A program made the translations under genes and the position numbers. The notes under the pieces are model-generated. The model saw nothing but the letters and a program-made list of their open reading frames with translations, had not been told where the DNA came from and did no database searches. DNA of 64,000 bases from the NCBI GenBank assembly GCA_947647735.1, contig CANSLJ010000003.1, forward strand, positions 1-64,000, written 5' to 3'. Source of the stretch: an uncultured bacterium (GTDB lineage Bacteria; Bacillota; Clostridia; Lachnospirales; Lachnospiraceae). Below are positions 41,334-50,188 of this stretch, in pieces. Numbering within the stretch: the stretch's first letter is position 1; each line of letters starts with the position of its first letter.

Positions 41334-43151
41334 ATGAAAAAGAAAAGAACACTGCGGACGGAAATCACTATATTGACAGTCATGACATCTCTATGCACAT
41401 TGTTTCTGGCCTGCGTGGCGATCCTCTATGTCTTTTTCTCTTTTTTTTATGAAAATACGCAGGAAGACATCCAATATGTGCTGCAGAATACAAGTCTGCA
41501 GCTGCAGTCTTATATCCAGTTTATAGAGGACGGAGCCGTGTCGATCCGGCATAACGTGATGCTGGATGATTTCTTTGATCAGGAGGAGTACGATAAGCGC
41601 GTGGCGGAGGAACAGCTCTCTTACTGCATGAAGCTGTTTTCGGACCGCAATACCATCAACCGTCAGCTCCCCTTTGTTGTCAGTGTCTATCTTTTTAACA
41701 ATCAGGACGATTATGTATATGAGCGCTACTATGCGTCCACCGTGGATTTCCAGAAGCTGGAAGTGCAGAAATACTTAGCGCTGCATGAACGGTTCAAAGA
41801 ACAGGAACTCCAGTATAAAACATATACCGATGCGGAGGATATCAACCTCTGTTTCAGGATTTATGATGACAGTATGCAGGAGCGGGGGATCTGCATCGTG
41901 GAGATCAGCAGCGAGGCCATAGAGATGGTGCTGGGTGAGATGGCTTCCTTTAAAAACGGAGCGTGGCTGATACTGGACAGCGATAAGGAGGTACTGAAGG
42001 CTTACGGAGAAGAGGATACGATAGAAAGTCTGCGGGCAGTCGGGAATGACTGGCAGGGAAAGAAGGTCATTGAACAGTCTGACATGCTGGGATATGTAAA
42101 TTCCTTCGATTTCGGGATATGCCTGGCGGTGGCTGCAGGAAGGGAAAACATATTTGCCCTGCTGGAGCCGACGGTGCTCATATTGGGGCTTGTCTTTATC
42201 CTTGTGCTGGCGCTGACAGTCTTTGTGGCGTTCAGTACAAGTTATCGTTTTACGAAGCCGGTGTCCGGCCTGAGCGAGAGCATCAAAGCCTTTGGCGATC
42301 AGAATTTTGATGTCAGGATGGGAGATTCATCCATTCAGGAATTTCACGATATCGGTGTGGTATTCAATGAGATGGCGGATCATATGAAGTATCTGATCAC
42401 GCAGGTGTATGAGAAGGAGATCCTTGCGGCCCGGCTGCAGGTGAAATATCTGCAGGCTCAGATCAATCCTCATTTTCAGTTTAATGTATTGGCCATGCTG
42501 GGGCTGAAGGCAAAAATGGCGGGAAATGAGGAACTGTATGAAGGACTTCAAGCGTTTTCCGGGCTGGTGCAGGGGAAGATATTCCGCGAGGGAGAGATCC
42601 TGATCAGGGTCTCGGAGGAGCTGCAGATCGTACAGTTTTATTTATATCTTCAGCACAGCCGTTTTCAGGACAAAATCTCCTATGAAATACAGATTGACGA
42701 TGAAGAAATTAACCGGGACCTGATCCCGCGCCTGCTGATAGAGCCGCTTGTGGAAAATGCGGTATCCCATGGGCTGGAGCCCAAGCCGGATAGGGGCAGG
42801 GTAAAGGTGGCATTGTGGGAATGTGAAGAGCAGGGGAGAAAGATGCTTCATATATGTGTGGAAGATGACGGCGTCGGGTTTGAGCCGGGGGACCTGGAGC
42901 TGCATAGGACAGATGAGAATACAGTGGAAATGCAGGATGGGGATGTCCGGCGGGAGGAAAACAGGGAAGAGGCGATCCGGAATATCCATACCCACACAGG
43001 ACTGGCAAATACGCGCAGCCTGCTGGAAATTATATATGGAAGCAGTTTCAGCATGAATATACAGGGGAAAAAGGGAGAAGGAACAAAGATTGAGATTATC
43101 CTTCCCGCAGATAAGGGTGAAAAAGATGTGGAAAGTGATGGCGGCAGATGA
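41334..43151 (+). CDS. YesM-type sensor histidine kinase
   Basis: A 605-residue membrane kinase. ATG 41334 is chosen for spacing from GGAG (41324-41327); ATG 41331 is possible. A membrane segment at about residues 10-40, an extracellular sensor region to about 275 and a second segment (about 275-303) precede a HAMP linker. The His_kinase (PF06580) domain has INPHFQFNVL with phospho-acceptor His380, then the ATP domain with IEPLVENAVSHGL (N box), EDDGVGF and the GLANTRSLL segment. Such kinases sense sugars or glycans outside and feed an AraC-type regulator. The response-regulator gene starts 26 bases before its stop. Confidence 0.92.
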   Translation: MKKKRTLRTEITILTVMTSLCTLFLACVAILYVFFSFFYENTQEDIQYVLQNTSLQLQSYIQFIEDGAVSIRHNVMLDDFFDQEEYDKRVAEEQLSYCMKLFSDRNTINRQLPFVVSVYLFNNQDDYVYERYYASTVDFQKLEVQKYLALHERFKEQELQYKTYTDAEDINLCFRIYDDSMQERGICIVEISSEAIEMVLGEMASFKNGAWLILDSDKEVLKAYGEEDTIESLRAVGNDWQGKKVIEQSDMLGYVNSFDFGICLAVAAGRENIFALLEPTVLILGLVFILVLALTVFVAFSTSYRFTKPVSGLSESIKAFGDQNFDVRMGDSSIQEFHDIGVVFNEMADHMKYLITQVYEKEILAARLQVKYLQAQINPHFQFNVLAMLGLKAKMAGNEELYEGLQAFSGLVQGKIFREGEILIRVSEELQIVQFYLYLQHSRFQDKISYEIQIDDEEINRDLIPRLLIEPLVENAVSHGLEPKPDRGRVKVALWECEEQGRKMLHICVEDDGVGFEPGDLELHRTDENTVEMQDGDVRREENREEAIRNIHTHTGLANTRSLLEIIYGSSFSMNIQGKKGEGTKIEIILPADKGEKDVESDGGR

Positions 43152-43881
43152 CGAAGCATATATCAGGGAAGCGCTCTATAAGCTGATCTCATGGGAGAAG
43201 ATGGACTGCAGGCTCTGCGCGGTGTGCGGCAACGGAAGGGAACTGCTCATGAAGATGGAGGAGGAACGTCCCGATATCATCATTACGGATATCAGGATGC
43301 CGGTGATGGACGGCCTGGAGGTATGCCGGTATGTGTATGAGACCTGTCCGGAAACGCAGGTTATACTGCTGACGGCCTATTCGGAATTCGAGTATGCGAA
43401 AAAGGCGGTCAGCTACGGCGCCTGTGAATATGTGCTGAAGGTATCAGTTTTGGAAGAACTGCCGAAGGCTGTACAGAAGGCGGTTGAAAAGTTAAGGCGG
43501 TCTCATGAGGAAACTGCTGGTAAAAATGCAGGGACGGAGACCATGGTAACCTTATACAAACAGGTGGAGCAGTATATAGAGCAAAATTATACGAAGAGAA
43601 TATCGCTGGATGAGATAGCAGGTGACCTCCATGCGAACAGAAGCTATCTGAGCAGATTGTATAAGGAAAAAACGGGAATGAACCTGTTTGATGTGATTCT
43701 GAAAAAACGGATCGAAGCGGCAAAGGATCTTCTGTTAAATACAGAGATGAAAACATATGAGATATCGGATGCGGTGGGATTCGACAACGCCGGTTACTTT
43801 TCAAAGGTGTTCAAGAAACAGACCGGTGTCTCACCGAAGGAGTTCAGAAATGGGAAGAGAAACGGCATGGAAGAAGCATAG
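43126..43881 (+). CDS. YesN-type response regulator with AraC DNA-binding domain
   Basis: A 251-residue response regulator. The receiver domain (about 1-120) has Asp8-Asp9 in MAADDEA, phospho-acceptor Asp55 in ITDIRMPVMDG and the conserved LLTAYSEFEYAKKA. The C-terminal AraC domain (about 145-245) has two helix-turn-helix units, ending with the signature GFDNAGYFSKVFKKQTGVSPKEFR. It starts at ATG 43126 with AAGGGTG before it, inside the kinase gene. Partner of the kinase; the likely targets are its own operon and the sugar operon at 45457, where repeated AAACAGTAAA boxes occur. Confidence 0.92.
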   Translation: MWKVMAADDEAYIREALYKLISWEKMDCRLCAVCGNGRELLMKMEEERPDIIITDIRMPVMDGLEVCRYVYETCPETQVILLTAYSEFEYAKKAVSYGACEYVLKVSVLEELPKAVQKAVEKLRRSHEETAGKNAGTETMVTLYKQVEQYIEQNYTKRISLDEIAGDLHANRSYLSRLYKEKTGMNLFDVILKKRIEAAKDLLLNTEMKTYEISDAVGFDNAGYFSKVFKKQTGVSPKEFRNGKRNGMEEA

Positions 43882-45151
43882 AAGGGTATGGACCGCAGGC
43901 ATACTGCTGGCACTGGTTTGTTTATTCGCAGGCTGCGGTAAGGCGTCAGAAGATAAAGTGACTATTACCATGGTACATGGATGGGGCGGCATAGAGGCCG
44001 ACCATGCGGCCATGCGGAAAATATATGAGGAATTTCAGGTGGAGAACCCGGATATTGAATTAAGGCTTATCTCCATGCCGGGCAGGGAGGAAATGCTCCG
44101 TAAAGTGGAGGATATGATCATGGTGGGGGATATTCCTGATATTGTGAATTTTGAGGGAATGGGGTATAACCAGACTTATGATTTTATGGTCAGGAATGAT
44201 ATGCTGATAGATGTGATGCCCTATCTGGCGGAGGATGAGGAACTGGCATCCAGCATACCGGGGTCGAACCTGAATGCCTGGACGACAGAGGACGGGGAAC
44301 TGTACAATGTGGCGGCAGTGTTATCCCTCAGCGGCGGATACTGGTATAATGAGGAGATTCTGGAGCAGGCAGGGATCGATGAACTGCCCGGGACATGGGA
44401 TGGGTTCATGGAAATGTGTGGAAAAATAGAGAGATGGTCAGAGGCCGAAGGAGCAGGGGTAAAGCCGCACAAGGTTACTTCGGAGGGGTATCTGTACTTT
44501 GCGGACCATATTCTTGCAGACTTTGAGGGCGGGCTGAACTGGTCAGTACAGGAGCACAAGGTGATTGTGGATGACGATGATATGGAACGGGTGCTGGAAC
44601 AGCTGCAGGAGATTTATTCATATTCCTCGCCGGATGAAGTAAACTATACTTACCGGGATGAGACGAGCCTGTTCAATGATGGAAAAATAGCGATCTACAT
44701 TAATGGTGTCTGGGGAGCTCCCATGATCCGGGAGGATCTGCATGTAAAATACGCACTTCTGCCCAGTGCATCCGGGACAGCGGTATCCTGCGAGTCGGCG
44801 TGTATGGGATATGTGCTGGGGAAGAGCGGTGCGGCAAAAAAAGAGGAAGCATCCGTGAGATTTTTGAAATATATGCTGAGCGAAGAGGTACAGACCAGAA
44901 TACTGGAGGAGACGGAGCAGATTCCGGCGAATCCGCAGGTGCCGCTGGCAAATTACAGCGCAGAAAAACCCAGAATGTATCAGGCGGCGTCACTTGTCCT
45001 GAATGCGGAAAGAAAGCTTGATACGCCGGAAAATATGTGGGGAGTGGAGCAGAAGGAAAAATTCACGGACAATATCATGGAAGTGCTGGAGGGAAGGATG
45101 CCGGCGGGGCGCCTGATAGAGTATTTACAGAATGACAGCGGGAAAACATAG
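43850..45151 (+). CDS. Solute-binding lipoprotein linked to the two-component system
   Basis: A 433-residue family 1 extracellular binding protein. ATG 43850 is chosen: AAGGAG lies 7 bases before it, and it is followed by a signal sequence with lipobox LFAGC and Cys29. It overlaps the end of the regulator gene by 32 bases in another frame. Sequence such as HGWGGIEADHAAMRKIYEEFQ and GDIPDIVNFEGMGYNQ is typical of oligosaccharide binders. There is no permease directly after it; a terminator follows. It could deliver ligand to the kinase sensor domain or serve the permeases at 46925 as a second binding protein. The overlap of three genes suggests the former. Confidence 0.88.
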   Translation: MGRETAWKKHRRVWTAGILLALVCLFAGCGKASEDKVTITMVHGWGGIEADHAAMRKIYEEFQVENPDIELRLISMPGREEMLRKVEDMIMVGDIPDIVNFEGMGYNQTYDFMVRNDMLIDVMPYLAEDEELASSIPGSNLNAWTTEDGELYNVAAVLSLSGGYWYNEEILEQAGIDELPGTWDGFMEMCGKIERWSEAEGAGVKPHKVTSEGYLYFADHILADFEGGLNWSVQEHKVIVDDDDMERVLEQLQEIYSYSSPDEVNYTYRDETSLFNDGKIAIYINGVWGAPMIREDLHVKYALLPSASGTAVSCESACMGYVLGKSGAAKKEEASVRFLKYMLSEEVQTRILEETEQIPANPQVPLANYSAEKPRMYQAASLVLNAERKLDTPENMWGVEQKEKFTDNIMEVLEGRMPAGRLIEYLQNDSGKT

Positions 45152-45192
45152 AATAGTGTGATGCTATATAAGCAGAAGGTACAATAGAGCAG

Positions 45193-45240
45193 TACCGCAG
45201 AAGCAGCAAGACCAGACGCAGCTTCTGCGGTATTTTATTT
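45193..45240 (+). terminator. Terminator after the sensing operon
   Basis: A perfect 12-base stem, TACCGCAGAAGC with GCTTCTGCGGTA, is followed by TTTTATTT. It ends the kinase-regulator-lipoprotein transcript. Confidence 0.88.
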
Positions 45241-45293
45241 ATGGGAAAGTGCCCTGGAAGAAATTGTGCAAAATATTGAGGAGAGGTAAATGC

Positions 45294-45400
45294 TTTACTG
45301 TTTTTTGTGGAGAAACAGTAAATAAAATGCAGATAAAGACAAATGAAAACCATTCGAATTGCACAAAAATAAAAGTAAAATAGTCTTGTAAAACAGTAAA
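45294..45400 (+). promoter_or_regulatory. Promoter region with repeated AAACAGTAAA boxes
   Basis: The word AAACAGTAAA occurs at 45313-45322 and 45391-45400, and inverted as TTTACTGTTT at 45294-45303. A weak promoter TTGCAC (45359-45364), 16 bases, TAGTCT (45381-45386) lies between them. The boxes fit binding sites for an activator such as the AraC-type regulator encoded upstream; this assignment is inference. Confidence 0.45.
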
Positions 45401-45456
45401 GTGCACAGAAAAAGGAAAACACAGTGCAGAGATATGGTATAAAGGAGGAAAAAAGT

Positions 45457-46818
45457 ATGAAAAAAAGAGCAGTAAGCATTTTTATGGCTGCTGTATTATG
45501 CGCGGCTATGCTGACGGGCTGCGGCGGAAGCAGTGAAGATGCGCCGGCAGAGGCAGATACCGGCAGCAAAACAGAGGAGGCAGCCGACGCAGGGCAGGAA
45601 GCAGTTCAGGACGAGGCTTCCGGAGATAAAGAAGTGCTGGAATTTTATCATGGCTATTATCAGGATGAGAGTGAATGGGCGGCAGCGCAGGCAATGAGAG
45701 ATATTTATGATGCATTCGCAGAAGCTCATGCAGATGGAAACGTGGAATTTAAACCTATCGCTGTGGAAAACAGGGATGAGATCGTGAGCGCACAGGTGGC
45801 CGGCGGAAACTTCCCGGATATCGTGGATCTGGGAGATGCGGGCGCGTCCTTGTCAGCAATACAGCAGGGGCTGATATACGATCTGAAACCCTATATTGAT
45901 GAGAACGGCTTACAGGATGCGGTAGGTGTAAACTATACACAGCATGATGTGGACGGCCATATTTATCTGGTACATGATCAGATCGAGAGCCGGGGAATCT
46001 GGTACAATGCGGATGTGCTTGAAAAAGCAGGCGTATCTGCGGATGCGCTGAACGACTGGACATCTTATGGAGAGGCAATGGCAAAGATCCGTGCATTAAA
46101 TGACGGCAGTTACGGATATATTGCAGGACAGGGTTCCAGCAAGATGGTAAACGCTGTACTGGCTTCCACGGAGGCAGGAAGAGAAATGATCGCATCCGAA
46201 CTGACGGTAGATACCATCAATTCGGAAGAGTTTGCAGAAGCGTTTAAGACAGTGGCAAAGCTGGATCAGGAAAACGGTTCTGAGCATACAACAGATGATA
46301 ATGGAAATCTGATGGCTGAGTTTAATACAAACGGCACGGTGGGCGTATTGTTCAACGGTGTGTGGAATGCCAGCGGTATCGACGAATCTCTTGCAGAAGC
46401 GATAGAGCCTGCCCTTTTCCCCGGAGATGTGGCTATTGCATCAGCGGGCGGCGGCCTGGCAGTGGCAAACGGCATGAGCGAGGAGAAAACAGCACTGGCG
46501 CTTGAGTTCATCAAATATATGACCAGCGCGGAAGTACAGGAAAAGATCTTTACAGATGTACAGGCAAATCCCTGTAATGTGACATTGGATCTCAATGCAC
46601 TGGCGGAAAGCAGCGGTAACAGCATCACCATGAAACTGGCGGAGGCATGCTCTCAGGTAAACAATGCAGGCACAGTTGTGATCGATATGAACTATTCCTG
46701 GGGGGCTGACGTAAACGGCGCAATCATCAATGCGCTGATGGAATGTGCAGTATCCGGAACAGATATTGACGCAAGGTTCGAACAGCTCCAGAAAGAACTG
46801 ATCGCTCTGATCGGATAA
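45457..46818 (+). CDS. Sugar ABC transporter substrate-binding lipoprotein
   Basis: A 453-residue binding protein. ATG 45457 has AAAGGAGG before it. The signal peptide ends in lipobox LTGC with Cys22, followed by an acidic Gly/Ser/Glu-rich tether (to about residue 55) that lifts the domain from the membrane. The binding domain follows with FYHGYYQDESEWAAAQAMRD and late QEKIFTDVQANP features. It is the first gene of an operon with two permeases, an alpha-L-fucosidase and an oxidoreductase, so fucosylated glycans are plausible ligands. A terminator-like hairpin right after it would raise its level over the permeases. Confidence 0.9.
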   Translation: MKKRAVSIFMAAVLCAAMLTGCGGSSEDAPAEADTGSKTEEAADAGQEAVQDEASGDKEVLEFYHGYYQDESEWAAAQAMRDIYDAFAEAHADGNVEFKPIAVENRDEIVSAQVAGGNFPDIVDLGDAGASLSAIQQGLIYDLKPYIDENGLQDAVGVNYTQHDVDGHIYLVHDQIESRGIWYNADVLEKAGVSADALNDWTSYGEAMAKIRALNDGSYGYIAGQGSSKMVNAVLASTEAGREMIASELTVDTINSEEFAEAFKTVAKLDQENGSEHTTDDNGNLMAEFNTNGTVGVLFNGVWNASGIDESLAEAIEPALFPGDVAIASAGGGLAVANGMSEEKTALALEFIKYMTSAEVQEKIFTDVQANPCNVTLDLNALAESSGNSITMKLAEACSQVNNAGTVVIDMNYSWGADVNGAIINALMECAVSGTDIDARFEQLQKELIALIG

Positions 46819-46832
46819 ACGGGGTGTTTTCT

Positions 46833-46867
46833 GAAGGGGAAGGAGCGGTTTCCTTTCCCTTCTTTTT
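46833..46867 (+). terminator. Attenuating terminator between binding protein and permeases
   Basis: GAAGGGGAAGG pairs with CCTTTCCCTTC around an 8-base loop, followed by TTTTT. Incomplete termination here would give excess binding protein over permease, a common arrangement in such operons. Confidence 0.75.
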
Positions 46868-46924
46868 AGCATAAAGACGCTCGCGAAGCGTGCGTCGGCT
46901 GCTTAAGTAATGGGGGTGTTCATA

Positions 46925-47878
46925 TTGACAGAAGTAAAAGAAAAGAAAAAGAATAAAAGCAGGCTGAAAAGAAGACGTTCGGGTTTTATCCTCCTGTTTC
47001 TGGCGCCGACGATGGCGGCATTTTGTATTTTTTATCTTTATCCGATCATCACGGTGTTTGTCACATCATTCTGTAGATGGGATTATACCAATATCACGTC
47101 TCCGGAGTTTTTTGGCTTTTCGGATATGTGGAATAATTATGACTATATTTTTCATACTTATCCATATTTTTGGGAGGCACTTCGGAATTCATCGATATGG
47201 GCGCTGCTGGGCGTGATCCTGCAGATTCCGATCGCAGCGGTCATTGCCCTTGCTTTATCCAGAAAGGTAAGGGGCATCCGGATCATCCGCAATATCTACA
47301 TTATTCCGAATATGATCTCCACGGCGGCGATGGGCATCATATTCCTGCAGCTTTATAATCCTTCCTACGGAATCGTCAACCAGGTCATCCGTATTTTTAA
47401 CAAAGACTTTACGGATAATATCCTGTTATTAAAGGGCCCGGCATTTATCGCAATGACCGCGGCGTACATATTTTTTACAGGGACAACGACATTGATGATC
47501 CTCGGAAATATCATGGCGGTGCCGGAGGAGGTCAGGGAAGCTGCTATGCTGGACGGAGCCAGCGGGCTGAGGCAGGACTGGTATGTCACGATCCCTATGA
47601 TCAAAGGAACACTGCGTACCGTTTCCGTTCTTGCGGCAACATCGGGTTTCCTTCTGTACAACGAGGTATATTTTCTGACAAAGGGCGCGGCAGGGACTTA
47701 CAGTATCAGTTATGTGATCCGTGAACTGGCGATCACCAGTCCGAGGACGCAGTTCGGCAGGGCAAATTCTGTTGCGGTGATCCAGATCCTGGCGGGGATG
47801 GTCATCATTGTGGCGGTGAATCTGCTCTACAGTGTTTCCCTGAAAAAGAAAGAGGGCCGGGGAGGTGAGGCGTTATGA
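46925..47878 (+). CDS. Sugar ABC transporter permease (MalF-like)
   Basis: A 317-residue permease. TTG 46925 is preferred because GGGGGTG stands 5 bases before it; an ATG at 46910 lacks a ribosome site. A basic cytoplasmic start (KEKKKNKSRLKRRR) leads into six membrane segments. The EAA loop reads VREAAMLDGASGLRQDWYVTIPMIKG (about residues 205-230). It pairs with the next permease, whose ATG overlaps its stop (ATGA). No ATPase gene is nearby, so a shared ATPase is expected. Confidence 0.9.
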   Translation: MTEVKEKKKNKSRLKRRRSGFILLFLAPTMAAFCIFYLYPIITVFVTSFCRWDYTNITSPEFFGFSDMWNNYDYIFHTYPYFWEALRNSSIWALLGVILQIPIAAVIALALSRKVRGIRIIRNIYIIPNMISTAAMGIIFLQLYNPSYGIVNQVIRIFNKDFTDNILLLKGPAFIAMTAAYIFFTGTTTLMILGNIMAVPEEVREAAMLDGASGLRQDWYVTIPMIKGTLRTVSVLAATSGFLLYNEVYFLTKGAAGTYSISYVIRELAITSPRTQFGRANSVAVIQILAGMVIIVAVNLLYSVSLKKKEGRGGEAL

Positions 47879-48732
47879 AGCATACAAACAATAAAACGAA
47901 AAGTGTAAAAAGTTTATCAGGGGGAACACGTATTTTTACCTATATCTGCCTGGCGTGGGCTCTTATCGTCTCGCTGGTTCCCATTGTGTGGCTCGTATTG
48001 TCGAGCCTGAAAAAGGACCCTCTGGCTAGACCGGGATTTCAGCTCCCGGAATCCATCTATCTGCAGGGATATATTTCAACATTCCGTGACCTGCATGTCA
48101 TGCGGTATTTCGGGAACAGCATGTTCATAGCCGGTGTGTCCGTTCTGATCAGTGTGGTCATGATATCCATGTCTGCCTACGTGGTTGCGCGGATGGAATT
48201 TAAAGGGAAAAAGATAGTAAATATCATGCTGTATTCCACGATGTTTATTCCGGCGACAGCTCTGACTTATCCGGTGTATAATCTGATCAATAACCTGCAC
48301 CTGTATGATACGCGGGCGGCGCTGATCCTGATCTATTCCTGCAGCGGGATCGCGGTGAGTTTTTTTGTGATAAAAAATTATTACGATAATATACCCCGGG
48401 ATCTGGAGGAGGCGGCAAGGATCGACGGATGCGGTTATGTGCAGACCTGGGTAAAGGTCATTTTTCCGATCGCAAGGCCCGGGATCATGACGGCGGCAGT
48501 TCTGGCCTTTTTGAATAACTGGAATGAATATTACTGGGCATCCCTTGTGCTGATCAACCGGGATAAACTGACGGTTCCGGCGCTGCTTTCCACGTTTACG
48601 ACTTCCTTTAATACGAATTACAACGGATTGTTTTCGGCGATGGTGATCATCATCCTGCCGCCGGTTCTGTTGTATTGTATTTTCAGTAAATTCTTTATTG
48701 AGGCGCTGTCCGGCGGTGCGGTGAAGGGTTAG
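47875..48732 (+). CDS. Sugar ABC transporter permease (MalG-like)
   Basis: A 285-residue permease with six membrane segments. Its EAA loop is LEEAARIDGCGYVQTWVKVIFPIARP (about residues 178-203), and the C-terminal EALSGGAVKG is usual for this subfamily. Its start overlaps the stop of the partner permease (ATGA at 47875), so translation is coupled. The alpha-L-fucosidase gene follows after 31 bases. Confidence 0.9.
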   Translation: MKHTNNKTKSVKSLSGGTRIFTYICLAWALIVSLVPIVWLVLSSLKKDPLARPGFQLPESIYLQGYISTFRDLHVMRYFGNSMFIAGVSVLISVVMISMSAYVVARMEFKGKKIVNIMLYSTMFIPATALTYPVYNLINNLHLYDTRAALILIYSCSGIAVSFFVIKNYYDNIPRDLEEAARIDGCGYVQTWVKVIFPIARPGIMTAAVLAFLNNWNEYYWASLVLINRDKLTVPALLSTFTTSFNTNYNGLFSAMVIIILPPVLLYCIFSKFFIEALSGGAVKG

Positions 48733-48763
48733 ACCCGGCAGAAAAAACAGGGAGGAAGAAGAT

Positions 48764-50071
48764 ATGAATGAGGAAATAAGAGAGAGAACAAAATGGTTTA
48801 TGGATGCGAGGTTCGGCATGTTCATTCACTGGGGGCTCTATGCCATCCCTGCCTGCGGGGAATGGGTGATGTCGGAAAAAGAAATGACGGTGGAAGAATA
48901 CCGGACTTATTTTGAGCAGTTTGATCCCTGCGATTATGATCCGAAAAAATGGGCGGCGCTGGCGAAAGAGGCGGGCATGCAGTATGTTGTTCTGACGGCA
49001 AAACATCATGACGGATTCTGCCTGTTCGATTCAAAGCTGACCGATTACAAGTCGGTAAATACAAAAGCCGGGAGAGACCTGGTGCGGGAGTTTACGGATG
49101 CCTGCCGGGAGGCCGGATTAAAGGTCGGATTGTATTATTCCATCATTGACTGGCATCACCCGGATTTTCCGAAATACGGCGACCGTCAGCATCCGATGCG
49201 GAACAACGAGGCATATAAGGATGAAAAGATAGATTTTGACCGGTATCTGGAATATATGCACGGGCAGGTAAAGGAACTGGTGACAGGCTATGGGAAGCTG
49301 GATCTTCTGTGGTTTGATTTTTCTTACGACGACATGGCCGGCGAAAAATGGAAAGCTTCGGAATTGGTGGAGATGGTGCGGTCCTATCAGCCGGAGGTGA
49401 TCATCGATAACCGGCTGGAAGGCGCTGGAGATAATCACGGGAGTATCGCAACAGAGCATCCGCTGCCTTACAGCGGCGATTTTGCAAGCCCGGAACAGAT
49501 CATTCCGCCGGAGGGCGTCTGCAATGAAAAGGGGGAACCGATTCCCTGGGAATTGTGTGCGACAATGAACAATCACTGGGGGTACTGCAATTTTGACCAC
49601 CAGTATAAAACGCCTAAGATGCTGATCCGCAAACTGGTGGAATGCGTCAGCAAGGGCGGAAATATGATGTTGAACGTGGGACCGGATGCCAGGGGGAACA
49701 TACCGGAGGAAAGCGTAAAGATTTTAAAAGAGATAGGCGCCTGGATGGCGAAGAACAAAGAGAGCATTTACGGATGCGGAATCTCTGAACTGCCGAAGCC
49801 GGAATGGGGACGCTATACGCAGAAAGGCGGTACCATATATGCGCATGTGTATGAAGAGCCGCTTGGCGCCCTGCCCCTTTATGGTATCGGGCCGGACAGA
49901 CTGGAGGACGTCACCTATCTGGCGGACGGCAGCGCGGTGAACCGGGGGGAGGCATGGAATACGGTTCTCTATCGGGAAACGGCCTTTGTCTCTTTTGGGG
50001 AAGATCCGGTGTTCACCTATCCGCTGCCGGATGAGACGGATACGGTGTTGAAGATCCGGGTGAGGAAGTGA
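48764..50071 (+). CDS. GH29 alpha-L-fucosidase
   Basis: A 435-residue family GH29 enzyme that releases L-fucose from alpha-linked ends by a retaining mechanism. Marks are RFGMFIHWGLYAIP near the N-terminus, YVVLTAKHHDGFCLFDS, VGLYYSIIDWHHPDF, the nucleophile in LLWFDFSYDD (Asp185) and NMMLNVGPDARGNI. There is no signal peptide, so it works on fucosides already imported by the permeases before it. The C-terminal 90 residues form the usual beta-sandwich. GGAGG precedes ATG 48764. The acid/base Glu is not conserved enough across the family to name. Confidence 0.93.
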   Translation: MNEEIRERTKWFMDARFGMFIHWGLYAIPACGEWVMSEKEMTVEEYRTYFEQFDPCDYDPKKWAALAKEAGMQYVVLTAKHHDGFCLFDSKLTDYKSVNTKAGRDLVREFTDACREAGLKVGLYYSIIDWHHPDFPKYGDRQHPMRNNEAYKDEKIDFDRYLEYMHGQVKELVTGYGKLDLLWFDFSYDDMAGEKWKASELVEMVRSYQPEVIIDNRLEGAGDNHGSIATEHPLPYSGDFASPEQIIPPEGVCNEKGEPIPWELCATMNNHWGYCNFDHQYKTPKMLIRKLVECVSKGGNMMLNVGPDARGNIPEESVKILKEIGAWMAKNKESIYGCGISELPKPEWGRYTQKGGTIYAHVYEEPLGALPLYGIGPDRLEDVTYLADGSAVNRGEAWNTVLYRETAFVSFGEDPVFTYPLPDETDTVLKIRVRK

Positions 50072-50188
50072 CGGGAATCGTAGTTATTCTGCATATGATG
50101 TGCGTAAGCAGGGGCAAAATGCAGGTATCAGAGGGCAGTAGAAAAAAACAGCCGGATTTCAGGGCGTGATATGGATAGGGGGCAGAAT

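Noticed and set aside
43757-43849. Upstream extension of the 43850 lipoprotein
   Set aside because: It would put 31 charged residues before the signal peptide and lies inside the regulator gene; AAGGAG is placed for ATG 43850.
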